17,150 bases of DNA from an uncultured Gemmatimonadota bacterium (GTDB lineage Bacteria > Gemmatimonadota > Gemmatimonadetes > Gemmatimonadales > GWC2-71-9): the NCBI GenBank assembly GCA_946479825.1, contig CAMLHU010000010.1, positions 1 to 17,150 of the forward strand. The letters are read 5' to 3'. Below are positions 7,508 to 16,298 of this stretch, piece by piece. The notes under the pieces are model-generated. The model made no database searches. It had not been told where the DNA came from and worked only from the letters and a program-made list of their open reading frames with translations. Position 1 is the first letter of the stretch, and each line of letters begins with the position of its first letter. A program made the translations under genes and the position numbers.

Positions 7508-8734
7508 TCACCGCGCCGCGTTCCGGAGGGCCCGGGCGCGGTCGGTCCGCTCCCAGGTGAAGAACGACCGGCGCCGCGACCCGACCACCCGCTCGAACGG
7601 CGCCCGGCCGAAGTGGCCGTAGGCGGCGGTCGGCAGGTAGATCGGGTGCTTGAGGCCGAGCGCCGAGATGATGCCGTGCGGCGTCAGGTCGAACTCGTCC
7701 TGGATCAGCCGCTCGAGCTTGCGATCGTCCACCCGTCCGGTGCCGAAGGTGTCCACGAAGACCGAGACCGGTTCGGCCACGCCGATGGCGTAGGCCACCT
7801 GGACCTCGACCCGCCGGGCGAGCCCCGCCTCGACGACGTTCTTGGCCACCCAGCGCATCGCGTAGGCGGCGGAGCGGTCCACCTTGGAGGGGTCCTTGCC
7901 GCTGAACGCACCGCCGCCGTGGCGTGCCATCCCGCCGTAGGTGTCCACGATGATCTTGCGGCCGGTGAGCCCGGCGTCGCCGTGCGGCCCGCCGATGACG
8001 AACCGCCCCGTCGGGTTGACGAGGAACCGCACCCCGCGCGGCTCGAAGCCGTGGGCGTGGAGGACGGGCCGGATCACCTCGCGGGTGATGGCCTCCTCGA
8101 TCATCCGGTGGGACAGCGGGCGGCCCCGGTGCGACTCGGCGTGCTGGGTGGAGACCACGACCGTCTTCACCGCCACCGGGCGGTCGCCCTCGTAGGCCAC
8201 CGACACCTGCGACTTGCCGTCGGGGCGCAGCCACTCGAGCCGGTCGGCCCCGCGGGCCGTCCCCTTCCGGACGGCGGCGAGGCGCTCTGCGATCCGGTGG
8301 GCCAGCAGGATCGGCAGCGGCATCCGCTCCGGGGTCTCGTCGGTGGCGTAGCCGAACATCATCCCCTGGTCGCCGGCCCCCTGCTCCCGCGCCTTACGCC
8401 GGTTGACGCCCATCGCGATGTCCGGCGACTGCCGGTCGATGGACGAGAGCACCGCCGCGGTCTTGAAGTCGAACCCGTGGCTGCCGTCGGTGTAGCCGAT
8501 CCGCGCCACCGTCTCACGCACGATGTCGGGAATGTGGACGTAGGCCTTCGTCGTGATCTCCCCGGCGACCACCGCCATGCCGGTCGTCACCAGCGTCTCG
8601 CAGGCGACCCGGCCGCTCTCGTCGGCGGTCAGGATGGCGTCGAGCACGGCATCGGAGATCTGGTCGGCGACCTTGTCCGGATGCCCTTCAGTGACGGATT
8701 CGGAGGTGAAGACGTGACGCTTGGGAGCGGCCAT
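7508..8734 (-). CDS. metK: S-adenosylmethionine synthetase
   Basis: A 408-residue cytoplasmic enzyme that makes SAM from methionine and ATP. It carries [15 protein letters not shown] at the N-terminus, the signature [12 protein letters not shown] at 119-130 and the P-loop-like GGGAFSGKD at 273-281. The length is close to the family norm, with roughly 15-20 extra residues at the C-terminal end. The ATG at 8734 gives the standard N-terminus; the frame extends 26 codons upstream, but that extension has no family character. Oddly, the bases before the ATG (GACCTCGCCTCCGATC) contain no Shine-Dalgarno motif. No SAM riboswitch was seen in the 88-base leader, only an inverted repeat. Confidence 0.97.
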   Translation of the reverse strand: MAAPKRHVFTSESVTEGHPDKVADQISDAVLDAILTADESGRVACETLVTTGMAVVAGEITTKAYVHIPDIVRETVARIGYTDGSHGFDFKTAAVLSSIDRQSPDIAMGVNRRKAREQGAGDQGMMFGYATDETPERMPLPILLAHRIAERLAAVRKGTARGADRLEWLRPDGKSQVSVAYEGDRPVAVKTVVVSTQHAESHRGRPLSHRMIEEAITREVIRPVLHAHGFEPRGVRFLVNPTGRFVIGGPHGDAGLTGRKIIVDTYGGMARHGGGAFSGKDPSKVDRSAAYAMRWVAKNVVEAGLARRVEVQVAYAIGVAEPVSVFVDTFGTGRVDDRKLERLIQDEFDLTPHGIISALGLKHPIYLPTAAYGHFGRAPFERVVGSRRRSFFTWERTDRARALRNAAR

Positions 8735-8773
8735 GATCGGAGGCGAGGTCGGTGAACGGTGGACAGGGAACGG

Positions 8774-8799
8774 CGGACCGGGCAAACCTACCCGGTCCG
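8774..8799 (-). terminator. Inverted repeat between ptsI and metK
   Basis: A perfect 9-bp stem, CGGACCGGG with CCCGGTCCG, encloses an 8-nt loop 24 bases after the ptsI stop. It may end or attenuate the PTS transcript before metK, or protect a 3' end. There is no T-tract on either side, so intrinsic termination is uncertain. It lies in the only non-coding gap of the PTS-metK region. Confidence 0.4.
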
Positions 8800-8822
8800 A
8801 CCGGGGCGGCACAACGGGCCGC

Positions 8823-10580
8823 TCAATGCCGCGCGAGGTACGGGTCGGTGGCGCGGCGGAGGAGGTCGAGCACCTCGTCGGGCGAGGTGGCGGTGAGCGC
8901 CTCGGTCGCCGCGGCCTGGGCCACCGCCCGCGGGACGGAACGCAGCACCCACTTGACCAGCGGCAGCGCGGGCGGGCCCACGCTCAGCGCCGAGTAGCCG
9001 AGGCCGGCGAGCAGCACGGCGGTGAGCGGCTCGGAGGCCATCTCCCCGCAGACGCTGACGGGGATCCCCGCCGCGTCCCCCGCCCGGGCGATCGCCACGA
9101 GCTGACGGACCACCGCCGGATGGTGGGGATTGAACCGCTCCGCGAGCCGGGCGTTGCCGCGATCCACCGCCAGGGTGTACTGCGTGAGGTCGTTCGAGCC
9201 GACGCTGAAGAACGCGCTCACGGCGGCGAGCTGGTCGGCCAGCGCCACGGCCGCCGGGGTCTCGATCATGACGCCGACCGGCACCGAGGCCGCCGCCCGC
9301 ACCCCCTCCGCCGCGAGCCGCCCCGCCTCCTCCGCCAGCAGCCGCTTCGTCTCGGTGACCTCCGACGCCTCGGTCACGAGCGGCAGCATCAGCCGGATGT
9401 CGCGGTCGGCCGCGGCGCGCAGGACGGCGCGGAGCTGCGGACGGAAGATGTCCGGCTCGTCGAGGCACACCCGGATGGAGCGCCAGCCCAGGAACGGGTT
9501 GGCCTCGTGCGGGGCGTGGAACGCGACCGGGAACTTGTCGCCGCCCAGGTCGAACGATCGGATGACGACCGGCTTGCCGCCGAAGGCGTCGGCCACCCGG
9601 CGGAAGTAGGCGTACTGCTCGTCCTCGCTCGGGAGGTGGGTCCGCCCCGTGACCAGGAACTCGGTGCGGAGGAGCCCCACGCCCATCGCGCCGTGGCGGA
9701 GCGCGGGCTGGATCTCCTCGGGGAGGTCCACGTTGCTGAGGAGCGTGTACCGATGGCCGTCGGGGCTCTCGGCCGGCTGCGACACCGCCGCCTCGAGTTC
9801 GAGCTCGGTCTTCTGCCGGCGACTGAGGCGGGCGCGGGCCTCCTCGAGCTCGGCCGGGCTCGGGTCGAGCACCAGCGTCCCCGACTGGCCGTCGAGCAGG
9901 ACCATCGTCCCGGGGGCGATGCGGTCGAGCGCGGCGACGGCGCCCATCACCGCGGGGATCCCGAGGGAGTGCGCCAGGATGGCGGCGTGGGAGGTGCGGG
10001 TGCCCTCCTCGCTCACGAGCCCGACCACGTGGTCGCGGTCGAGCTGGACGGTGAGCCCGGGCGAGAGCTCGTGCGCCACCACGATCACCTGCTCCGCGCC
10101 GTCGGACGGGCCGCTCCACACCGCCTCGACCGCCTTGCCCGTCAGGTGGGCCAGCATCCGGATCTGGATGGCGCCGAGGTCGGCGAGCCGGTCGCGGAGC
10201 CGGGTGCTGGGCGAGCTGGCCCAGAGGTTACGGAGCTCAAGCGACTTGAACTCGTAGGCGGTCTCGGCGCTCAGGCGGTTCTTGCGGATGAGGTGCTCCA
10301 CCGAGCGCAGGAAGTCCTCGTCCTGCGCGAGCATCATCTGGGCCTCGAAGATCCGGCTCTCCTCGGGGCCGGCGCGCTCGAGCACGCGCTGGCGCAGCTG
10401 GTCGAGGGCCCGCACGGTCTCCGCCACCGCCTCGCGCAGCCGCACGACCTCGCCGTCCACCTGGTCGACGGTGACGGCGCGGTCGGGCACGTCGGGGAGG
10501 TCCCACCGCACCGTGACCGCCGGCGCGTAGGCCACCCCGGGCGAGACGCCCACGCCCTTGAGCCGCCGGCCGCCGCTCAT
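8823..10580 (-). CDS. ptsI: Phosphoenolpyruvate-protein phosphotransferase (PTS enzyme I)
   Basis: A 585-residue cytoplasmic enzyme that takes phosphate from PEP and passes it to HPr. The N-terminal opening [10 protein letters not shown] is typical. The phospho-accepting His is at about 198 in [19 protein letters not shown]. The C-terminal PEP-binding TIM barrel is intact, with [29 protein letters not shown] and the catalytic Cys in VCGEMAS. The length matches the family. The ATG at 10580 overlaps the HPr stop (ATGA); a longer reading of the frame upstream only shadows the HPr gene. This is the last gene of the PTS cassette. Confidence 0.97.
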   Translation of the reverse strand: MSGGRRLKGVGVSPGVAYAPAVTVRWDLPDVPDRAVTVDQVDGEVVRLREAVAETVRALDQLRQRVLERAGPEESRIFEAQMMLAQDEDFLRSVEHLIRKNRLSAETAYEFKSLELRNLWASSPSTRLRDRLADLGAIQIRMLAHLTGKAVEAVWSGPSDGAEQVIVVAHELSPGLTVQLDRDHVVGLVSEEGTRTSHAAILAHSLGIPAVMGAVAALDRIAPGTMVLLDGQSGTLVLDPSPAELEEARARLSRRQKTELELEAAVSQPAESPDGHRYTLLSNVDLPEEIQPALRHGAMGVGLLRTEFLVTGRTHLPSEDEQYAYFRRVADAFGGKPVVIRSFDLGGDKFPVAFHAPHEANPFLGWRSIRVCLDEPDIFRPQLRAVLRAAADRDIRLMLPLVTEASEVTETKRLLAEEAGRLAAEGVRAAASVPVGVMIETPAAVALADQLAAVSAFFSVGSNDLTQYTLAVDRGNARLAERFNPHHPAVVRQLVAIARAGDAAGIPVSVCGEMASEPLTAVLLAGLGYSALSVGPPALPLVKWVLRSVPRAVAQAAATEALTATSPDEVLDLLRRATDPYLARH

Positions 10581-10843
10581 GCCTCGCCGAACCCCCGCGC
10601 CACGAGCGCGGCGAGGGCCTCGACCGCCGCGACCTCGTCCGCCCCGGTCGCCACGATGCGGAGGGTGCTGCCGCACTCGGCCGCCAGCATCATCACCCCC
10701 AGGATGCTCTTGGCGTTGACCACGAGCCCGTCCTTGCTCACCTCGATCTCCGCCTGGAAGGTGCTGGCGAGCTTGACGAACTGCGCCGCGGGCCGGGCGT
10801 GGAGGCCGAGGGGATTCACGATGGTGGTGCTGCGTTCCGTCAT
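10577..10843 (-). CDS. ptsH: Phosphocarrier protein HPr
   Basis: An 88-residue phosphocarrier between enzyme I and the EIIA protein. His15 lies in GLHARPAA and is the catalytic phosphorylation site. Ser46 lies in NAKSILGVMML, the regulatory site used by HPr kinase/phosphorylase, so both sites are at the canonical positions. With hprK in the same cluster, this HPr can be read as both sugar-phosphotransfer carrier and regulator. The ATG at 10843 overlaps the EIID stop (ATGA), and the stop overlaps ptsI (ATGA). Confidence 0.97.
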   Translation of the reverse strand: MTERSTTIVNPLGLHARPAAQFVKLASTFQAEIEVSKDGLVVNAKSILGVMMLAAECGSTLRIVATGADEVAAVEALAALVARGFGEA

Positions 10844-11574
10844 CGGAGGATCATCCCGGCGAAGAAGGTGAGCACCACGGCGACGAGCCCGAGCCGGACC
10901 CCGGTCACCCGGGTCCCGAAGCGCTGGACGGAGGCGATCCCGGCCGCTGCAACCACGAGCGCCAGCGCCCAGGCCCCCGACCCCGAGCCGCGGAGGCCGG
11001 CCCGCAGCATCAGCGGCACCGCCGCGCCCACGACGAGCGCAGCCGCGACGCCGAGCGGGGTCACGAGCGACCGCAGGCGGGTCTGCTGCAGCGCGGCGCC
11101 GACCTGGAACCCGGAGCGGAGCCCGGTGCGGAGGGCCCAGCGGGTGGTGGCGCCGCGGACCGCGAGCATCAGCGCCACGGCGCCCGCCGGCACCCACCAT
11201 CCGGCCCCGACCGCGCCGGCGATGACGGCCGCCCCGAGCACCGCCGGCCACAGCCCGGCCCAGAAGAGCTGGTCGCCGAGGGCGCCGAGGGGGCTGCAGA
11301 GGGCGGCCCGCAGACGGGCCACCTGCGCCGGCGCGATCCCGTCGTACTCCGCCCGGGCCTCCGCGCCGACCGCGACGCCGGCCAGGTACGGATGCGAATT
11401 GAAGAACCCGCCCGCCCGTCGCAGCGCGTCGGCGTGGCGGCTCGGGTCGCTCTCGGTCAGGTCCTCGAGCAGCGGCTCGGTGGCGTGGCCGATGCCGATG
11501 CCGGACATGAACTCGTAGTTCCACCCGGCCTGGATGGCCAGCAAGCGGAGCCACGCGCGGCGCTCCGGCCTCAT
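10840..11574 (-). CDS. PTS mannose/fructose/sorbose-family EIID component
   Basis: A 244-residue inner membrane subunit that forms the mannose-family translocation unit with EIIC. Family marks are QAGWNYEFMSGIG near residue 15-27, FFNSHPYLAG at about 57-66 and the region LCSPLGALGDQLFWAGLWP around 100. Hydrophobic membrane segments fill the second half, ending in LGLVAVVLTFFAG. It is somewhat shorter than the usual 270-280 residues. The ATG at 11574 overlaps the EIIC stop (ATGA). The sugar specificity cannot be read from the sequence. Confidence 0.92.
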   Translation of the reverse strand: MRPERRAWLRLLAIQAGWNYEFMSGIGIGHATEPLLEDLTESDPSRHADALRRAGGFFNSHPYLAGVAVGAEARAEYDGIAPAQVARLRAALCSPLGALGDQLFWAGLWPAVLGAAVIAGAVGAGWWVPAGAVALMLAVRGATTRWALRTGLRSGFQVGAALQQTRLRSLVTPLGVAAALVVGAAVPLMLRAGLRGSGSGAWALALVVAAAGIASVQRFGTRVTGVRLGLVAVVLTFFAGMILR

Positions 11575-12242
11575 CGCAGGACCGCCCACAAGGTCCCGAC
11601 GGCCAGGCCGGCGCCGAGCGCGCCGAGCCGCCGACCGCGCCCGGCGTTGCGGATGGCGCCGTTGATCGCAGCGGCGGCCCCCGCGCCGAGCGCCGCTGCG
11701 TTGAGCCACCCCGCGCGATCGGCGGCCACCGGCGGGAGCAGCTCCGACAGGCGCGCCAGGCCGAGGCCGAGCAGCGTCAGCGCCGCGCTGCGGAGGAGGT
11801 CGCGGCGGAAGCCTGCCGCCTGCAGCCGCCCGAACACGCCGGGCTCGAGCGCCTGCAGCGCCGCGGTGGCCCGGGCGGCGGCATCGGCGTTCCGGCGCCG
11901 CAGGATCACCAGGCTCCACCCGCCCGCGACCGCCGCCGCGAGCCCCACGAGCACCGCGCGCCAGAGGTCCTGGACGCCTCCGGTCCAGAGGACGAGCGCC
12001 GCGCCCACCGCGCCGGGCCCGAAGTCGGGATATCGCGACGCGCCGACCGGCAAGACCTCGAGCGCGAAGAGCTCGAGCGCGCTGCCGACCAGCATCCCCT
12101 TCCACGGATCGCCCAGGATGAGACCGGCAAGGGTGCCGACCACGACCGGCCGATTGAGCAGCACCTGCGGCCCGGTCGCGAGGTCGAGTCCCGCCGCGGT
12201 CCCCGCGACGATGAGGCCGATCCAGGCGAGGGGGCCGGGCAT
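11571..12242 (-). CDS. PTS mannose/sorbose-family EIIC component
   Basis: A 223-residue polytopic membrane subunit of the same EII complex. LNRPVVVGTLAGLILGDPWKG and ALELFALEVLPVGASRYPD match the conserved first half of the family (pore-forming EIIC). It is shorter than the usual about 250-260 residues, mostly in the second half, which is rich in Ala, Leu and Arg. The ATG at 12242 overlaps the EIIB stop (ATGA), and the stop overlaps EIID (ATGA). Whether this reduced pair still transports sugar is not certain from the sequence. Confidence 0.9.
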   Translation of the reverse strand: MPGPLAWIGLIVAGTAAGLDLATGPQVLLNRPVVVGTLAGLILGDPWKGMLVGSALELFALEVLPVGASRYPDFGPGAVGAALVLWTGGVQDLWRAVLVGLAAAVAGGWSLVILRRRNADAAARATAALQALEPGVFGRLQAAGFRRDLLRSAALTLLGLGLARLSELLPPVAADRAGWLNAAALGAGAAAAINGAIRNAGRGRRLGALGAGLAVGTLWAVLR

Positions 12243-12715
12243 CAGGACAGCGCCGCCAGCGTCACGGGTTCGGCGGTCGGGACGTCCTGCGCGGTGACCG
12301 CCACGCCCTGGTCGGCCAGCGCGCGCAGGTCGGCGAGGTCGCCGGCGCCAAGAAAGAGGTACGGGAGACGCTCGGTCCGGCCCGGCCCCGCGTGCACGCC
12401 GCCCAGGTTGACGCGCGGGATGGCCCACCCCGCCTCGCGGAGCGCCCGCATCGTGGCGATGTCGCCGGTGAGGACGATCCCGACCTCGGGGCGCCGCTCC
12501 CATTCGGCCGCGCGGCCGGCGGCCTCGGCGACGTCGCAGAATTCGAGGGTCACTTCGGGGGGGACGCCCATCCGGTAGAGCTCCTGCTCCCAGGGGCTCC
12601 GGGCCAGGACCGGGTCCACGACCACGACGAACCGGGCCCCGAGCGGCCGCCCCCAGCCGATGACGACCTGGCCGTGGACCAGCCGGTCGTCCACCCGGAA
12701 GAGGCGGATCGCCAT
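12242..12715 (-). CDS. PTS mannose/sorbose-family EIIB component
   Basis: A 157-residue cytoplasmic protein that accepts phosphate from EIIA and passes it to the sugar at EIIC/EIID. The N-terminal FRVDDRLVHGQVVIGWG contains the active-site His14. The rest follows the family, with FVVVVDPVLARSPWEQEL and IPRVNLGGVH. The length is right. The ATG at 12715 overlaps the EIIA stop by one base (TGATG). Confidence 0.95.
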   Translation of the reverse strand: MAIRLFRVDDRLVHGQVVIGWGRPLGARFVVVVDPVLARSPWEQELYRMGVPPEVTLEFCDVAEAAGRAAEWERRPEVGIVLTGDIATMRALREAGWAIPRVNLGGVHAGPGRTERLPYLFLGAGDLADLRALADQGVAVTAQDVPTAEPVTLAALS

Positions 12716-13089
12716 CAGGGGACCTTGATGGCCCGGACCCCCGCCTGCGACGCCCGCTCGGCGGCGGCGAGCGGCGTGAGGTCGCGGTGGAAGACGAAGT
12801 CCACCAGCATCGCGAGGTTGACCCCGGTGACCACCTTCACGCCGGGGTCGCCGTGGAACCGGTGCAGCGCCGCGAACAGACAGGAGCCGCTCGGCAGGTC
12901 CACGAAGATGACCGCCGGCCCGGCGCCGATGGCCCCGGCCAGGCGGCTCTCGAGGAGCGCGCGGTCGCAGTCGCTGTTGGAGATGGGCTGCAGCGCGCCG
13001 GTCACCCCGCTGATGGATTCGGCGGAGCGGATCAGCGCGTCGGCGACGGCGCCGTGGGCCACCACCACCCCGCGCAGCGGCTCACTCAT
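12715..13089 (-). CDS. PTS mannose-family EIIA component
   Basis: A 124-residue cytoplasmic EIIA domain. VVVAHGAVADALIRSAE holds the phosphorylation His at position 12. AVIFVDLPSGSCLFAAL and VVTGVNLAMLVDFVF match the domain's conserved core. It is a stand-alone EIIA, not fused to EIIB. The ATG at 13089 overlaps the hprK 3' end by 8 bases. In proteobacterial clusters with hprK, such EIIAs often have regulatory rather than transport roles; here the full set of EIIB, EIIC and EIID follows, so transport remains possible. Confidence 0.95.
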   Translation of the reverse strand: MSEPLRGVVVAHGAVADALIRSAESISGVTGALQPISNSDCDRALLESRLAGAIGAGPAVIFVDLPSGSCLFAALHRFHGDPGVKVVTGVNLAMLVDFVFHRDLTPLAAAERASQAGVRAIKVP

Positions 13090-14047
13090 AGTCTTCCTGC
13101 AGGTATTCGCGCACGCCCTGCGCTTCCTTCATCTTACGGATGAGCCGCTCGTTGAACTTGGTGGCCACGTCCACCCCCGAAAACCGCAGCAGGTGCATCA
13201 TCGCCACCACCTCGGCGATGACCGTGATGTTCTTGCCGGGGTTGAGCGGGACGATGACCTTGGGGAGCGCCACGTCGAGGATGGTGGCCTCCTCGCGCAG
13301 GAGGCCGGTCCGGTCCACCGACTGCGCCTTCTCCCAGTCCTCGAGGTGGACCACGACCTCGATGCGCTTCTGCTGGCGCACCGCCCGGATCCCGAAGAGC
13401 GCCGGGATGTCCACGAGGCCGACGCCGCGGATCTCCATATGGTGCGCCGCGAGCTCGTGCCCCTGCCCCATCAGCACGTCGTGCCCCCGCCGCGACACCA
13501 GCACCACGTCGTCCGCCACCAGCCGGTGGCCGCGCTCCACGAGGTCGAGCACGCACTCGCTCTTGCCGATGCCCGAGCGCCCGGTGAAGAGGAGGCCGAC
13601 GCCGTACACGTCGGCGAGCGAGCCGTGCACCGTGGCGCGCGGCGAGAACGCCGCCTCGAGCACCGGCTTGATGCGACGGTAGAACTCGCCAGTCTTGAGC
13701 CGGGTGCGGAGCACCGGGGTGCCGGTGGCCCGCGCCGCGTCGAGCACCTCGGGCGGGACCTCCTGCCCCTTGGTGACGAACACGCACGGCAGGTCGAAGC
13801 CGAAGAACGCGAGGATGACCCGGCGACGGTGCTCGGGCTCCAGCGTGTTGAGGTAGGAGATCTCGGTCTCGCCCAGCACGTGGAGCCGCCGGGGCTGGAA
13901 GCGCTCGGTGAACCCGGCCAGCACGAGCCCGGGACTCCCGACCTCCTCGTCCGGGACGAAGCGCTCCAGCCCGTTCTCCCCGGTGAGGGCCTCGAGCTGG
14001 AGCGGATCGCCCTTGCGGGCCAGGAGGTCCTTGATGCGGAGCGTCAC
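13082..14047 (-). CDS. hprK: HPr kinase/phosphorylase
   Basis: A 321-residue bifunctional enzyme that phosphorylates HPr on Ser46 with ATP or pyrophosphate and also removes that phosphate. The N-terminal regulatory domain (about 1-130) precedes the catalytic domain, which has the conserved His at 141 in VHGSLADVYG, Walker A GRSGIGKS at 156-163, the ADD at 178-180 and the family signature MEIRGVGLVDI at 204-214. The length fits the family. The GTG at 14047 overlaps the raiA stop (GTGA) and gives the expected N-terminus (LRIKDLL). Its target, HPr with Ser46, lies five genes downstream. Confidence 0.97.
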   Translation of the reverse strand: MTLRIKDLLARKGDPLQLEALTGENGLERFVPDEEVGSPGLVLAGFTERFQPRRLHVLGETEISYLNTLEPEHRRRVILAFFGFDLPCVFVTKGQEVPPEVLDAARATGTPVLRTRLKTGEFYRRIKPVLEAAFSPRATVHGSLADVYGVGLLFTGRSGIGKSECVLDLVERGHRLVADDVVLVSRRGHDVLMGQGHELAAHHMEIRGVGLVDIPALFGIRAVRQQKRIEVVVHLEDWEKAQSVDRTGLLREEATILDVALPKVIVPLNPGKNITVIAEVVAMMHLLRFSGVDVATKFNERLIRKMKEAQGVREYLQEDYE

Positions 14048-14358
14048 GCCTCCGGCGCCTCCGTCGCCTTCTGCCGGGCCGGGTGGACGTGGACCCGCTC
14101 GAGCTGGCGCCGGAGGCGCTCCTCGGCGCGGTCGAGCGCGGACCGGTGGTCGGACCCTTCGCCGGTGGCCACGAGCACCTCGCCCCCCGAGAGATGCAGC
14201 CGCAGCTCCGCCGTCTGGGCCAGGCGGCCGACGTCGAAGGTCACGCTGCAATCCACCGGCCGGCTGGCGTGGCGTTCAAGGCGCGCACAGACCTCGGCGG
14301 CGCGCGCACGCAGGGCGTCGGGGATCTCGCAATGGCGGGCGGTGATCGTGGTGTGCAT
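14044..14358 (-). CDS. raiA: Ribosome hibernation factor, short HPF/RaiA type
   Basis: A 104-residue protein predicted to bind the small ribosomal subunit and stall it in slow growth. HTTITARHCEIPDALRARA opens a beta-alpha fold, followed by HASRPVDCSVTFDVG, AELRLHLSGGEVLVATGEG and DHRSALDRAEERLRRQL, as in the S30AE family. It lacks the C-terminal dimerisation domain of long HPF. The ATG at 14358 has a strong Shine-Dalgarno, GGAGGGG, directly upstream, which sets the start. Short HPF genes before hprK are also found in proteobacterial hprK/PTS clusters. Confidence 0.9.
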   Translation of the reverse strand: MHTTITARHCEIPDALRARAAEVCARLERHASRPVDCSVTFDVGRLAQTAELRLHLSGGEVLVATGEGSDHRSALDRAEERLRRQLERVHVHPARQKATEAPEA

Positions 14359-14360
14359 GG

Positions 14361-14367
14361 CCCCTCC
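14361..14367 (-). promoter_or_regulatory. Strong Shine-Dalgarno of raiA
   Basis: GGAGGGG, with two bases before the ATG (four from the GGAGG core), lies in the 16-base gap after the glycosyltransferase stop. It is the clearest ribosome binding site in the PTS region and fixes the raiA start. Confidence 0.7.
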
Positions 14368-14374
14368 GTGGAGG

Positions 14375-15496
14375 TCAGCCGCGGCGGGCCGCGGCGATGA
14401 GGGAAGCGAGGTGGGCCTCGGTGCGCAGGGCGGCGCTCTCCCAGGAGTGCGCCTCTGCAAAGGCCCGCGCCTGCCGGCCGAGGCGCTCGACGAGCGCGGG
14501 GTCGGCGGCCAGGGCCAGGTAGCGCTCCGCCAGGGCGGCGGCGTCGCCGTGCGGCACCAGGTACCCGGTCTCCCCGTGCCGGACCGAGTCGCGCAGTCCG
14601 GGAGCGTCGGACGCCAGGGACGGGGTGCCGCAGGCGGCCGCTTCCACGTTGGTGATCCCCCACCCTTCCTTGGGCGAGGGGAACACGTTGGCCCACGCGC
14701 TCCGCAGGAACCGGAGCTTGTCGGCCTCCGCCACCCGGCCGTGGAACCGGACGGCGTCGGCGATGCCCGACCGGGCGGCCAGCTGTTCCAGCCGGGGCCG
14801 GTCGTCCCCTGAACCTACCACGTCCAGGGCAAGGTCGGAACGCTGGCGACGGGCGAGCGCCAGGGCACGGATCGCGGTCTCCACTCCTTTATAGCGCTTG
14901 AGCCGGCCGAGGAACAGGAAGGTCGGGTGCGGGGTCCGGCCCACGACCGGATCGGGACGGAACCGGTCGGCGTCCACCCCCGGATGGATGACCTCGATGC
15001 GGCCGGCGGGGACGCCGCGATGCACGAGGTCGTCGCGGGTGCTCTCGCTGATGGCGTGGAACCCCGACCGCCGGTAGCACCACGGGATCGGCCGCTCCGA
15101 GAGCCACACGATGGCGGCCGACGCCGGGTCCGCCTCGTGGAAGGCGGTGGCCCCGAAGAGGTGCGGCACCAGCGCGCAGTGGGCGCCGGGCGCGAGCTGG
15201 GCGGTGAAGAGCGGGATCTTGTTGATGTCCTCGACCACCACGTCCGGCGCCTCGGCCCGGATGGCGCGGCGCACCGCCCCGCGGCCGAGCAGCGCGAAGG
15301 TGTGGCGGCCGCCGACGCGGGTGATCTCGATGCCGTCGACGACCGCAGACGGCGCGGCCCCGGGCCACCCGGAGCAGACCAGCCGCACCCGGTGCCCCCG
15401 GCGCACCAGCCGGCCGAAGATCTCGAACAGGTGGACCTCGGCGCCCCCGGCGTGCGGGTTCTCCGGGTCGTTCCAGTTGACGAGCAGGATGTTCAC
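14375..15496 (-). CDS. GT4-type glycosyltransferase
   Basis: A 373-residue GT-B fold transferase predicted to move a sugar from a nucleotide-sugar donor to an envelope or small-molecule acceptor. The N-terminal domain has [15 protein letters not shown] at about 13-27, the linker has [11 protein letters not shown], and the C-terminal donor domain has [19 protein letters not shown]. The EX7E motif is intact (Glu277 and Glu285 in [17 protein letters not shown]). There is no signal or membrane segment. The GTG at 15496 overlaps the nusB TGA (GTGA); longer frames run into nusB and ribH. Donor and acceptor cannot be told. Confidence 0.9.
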   Translation of the reverse strand: MNILLVNWNDPENPHAGGAEVHLFEIFGRLVRRGHRVRLVCSGWPGAAPSAVVDGIEITRVGGRHTFALLGRGAVRRAIRAEAPDVVVEDINKIPLFTAQLAPGAHCALVPHLFGATAFHEADPASAAIVWLSERPIPWCYRRSGFHAISESTRDDLVHRGVPAGRIEVIHPGVDADRFRPDPVVGRTPHPTFLFLGRLKRYKGVETAIRALALARRQRSDLALDVVGSGDDRPRLEQLAARSGIADAVRFHGRVAEADKLRFLRSAWANVFPSPKEGWGITNVEAAACGTPSLASDAPGLRDSVRHGETGYLVPHGDAAALAERYLALAADPALVERLGRQARAFAEAHSWESAALRTEAHLASLIAAARRG

Positions 15497-15915
15497 AGGC
15501 GGCCGAGCGTGCGGGCCACGCGGTCGAGCACGCCGTTCACGAACGCGGCCGACTTGGGACCGCCGAACAGGTGCGCCAGGTGCACGGCCTCGTCGATGAC
15601 CACCTTGGGCGGCACCACGCCGCCGCGCAGCTCGAGGACCGCGATCCGCAGGATGTTGCGCTCGATGATGCCGACCCGCTCCCAGCGCCAGTTCTCGGCC
15701 GCGGCCCCGGCCAGCCGGTCGAGCGCGGCAACGTCGGCGAGGACGCCCTGCGCCAGCGTCTCCGCCGGGCCGAGCTGCTCGACCATCTCCGCCGGGTGCT
15801 CGGCCAGGCGCACGAGCCCGGAGCCGACCGCCTCGACCGACCCCCCGCCCCCCACCTCCCAGGCGTAGAGCAGCTGCAGGGCGCGCGCGCGGTGCTTGCT
15901 CTCGGGGCGCTTCAC
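15493..15915 (-). CDS. nusB: Transcription antitermination factor NusB
   Basis: A 140-residue all-helical RNA-binding protein of the rRNA antitermination complex. [16 protein letters not shown] opens it, [23 protein letters not shown] is the conserved centre (Glu/Asp-rich helix start) and [14 protein letters not shown] the characteristic end. The length is typical. The GTG at 15915 overlaps the ribH stop (GTGA). The ribH-nusB pair is widespread in bacteria. Confidence 0.95.
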   Translation of the reverse strand: MKRPESKHRARALQLLYAWEVGGGGSVEAVGSGLVRLAEHPAEMVEQLGPAETLAQGVLADVAALDRLAGAAAENWRWERVGIIERNILRIAVLELRGGVVPPKVVIDEAVHLAHLFGGPKSAAFVNGVLDRVARTLGRL

Positions 15916-16298
15916 CGCGCCCCCCCGAGCCGCGCCACCAGGTCGGCCGCGCGGATGGCCGCCTCGGCGGCTTCGTAGCCCTTGTTGCCCGCCGCGCCGC
16001 CGGCGCGCGCCAGCGCCTGGTGCAGGTCGTCGGTGGTGAGGAGGCCGAAGCCGACCGGCCGGCCGGTCTCGAGCGCCACGCTGTTGAGCGCCCGGCTCGC
16101 CTCGCCGGCCACGAAGTCGAAGTGCGGGGTCTCACCGCGCACGACGGCGCCGAGCGCCACCACGCAGGCATAGCGCCCGGAGCGGGCGGCCGTCGCGACG
16201 GCGACGCCAAGCTCGAAGGCGCCGGGCACCCAGGCCACGTCCAGGGCGTCGTCGGAGTCCCCGTCGTCATGCGTCCCGGCATCTCTGCGGTGTACCAA
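15912..16298 (-). CDS. ribH: 6,7-dimethyl-8-ribityllumazine synthase, N-terminally truncated at a sequence junction
   Basis: The enzyme condenses the ribityl-aminouracil with the butanone phosphate to give lumazine, the penultimate step of riboflavin synthesis. The preserved part has [36 protein letters not shown] with the catalytic His, [10 protein letters not shown] and [13 protein letters not shown]. The first 40 or so residues of the family, including the SRFN-type substrate loop, are missing. The frame opens with a TTG at 16298, but the first 10-15 residues (to about 16,260) do not look like RibH; they are encoded by the foreign-looking right-hand segment. The gene as it stands is unlikely to make active enzyme. 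The break is probably an assembly join rather than a natural mutation. Confidence 0.85.
   Translation of the reverse strand: MVHRRDAGTHDDGDSDDALDVAWVPGAFELGVAVATAARSGRYACVVALGAVVRGETPHFDFVAGEASRALNSVALETGRPVGFGLLTTDDLHQALARAGGAAGNKGYEAAEAAIRAADLVARLGGAR
16255..16280. other. Probable chimeric junction between two unrelated genomes
   Basis: Leftwards, RibH homology on the minus strand ends near 16,260. Rightwards, a sphingomonad-like reading frame on the plus strand starts near 16,275 without its N-terminus. Two genes are therefore broken at the same point, in opposite orientations, with no insertion sequence, attachment site or direct repeat seen at the border. Confidence 0.7.

Noticed and set aside
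8735..8822. Possible SAM riboswitch before metK.
   Set aside because: No SAM-I, SAM-II or SAM/SAH core blocks are visible; only a simple inverted repeat is present and the gap is short.
8721..10871. A 716-codon open frame on the plus strand opposite ptsI and HPr.
   Set aside because: It is the mirror of ptsI codons; no signal peptide, domain or motif can be seen.
12392..14812. An 806-codon open frame on the plus strand.
   Set aside because: It is antisense to EIIB, EIIA, hprK, raiA and the glycosyltransferase, all of which have clear motifs; the translation has low-complexity composition.
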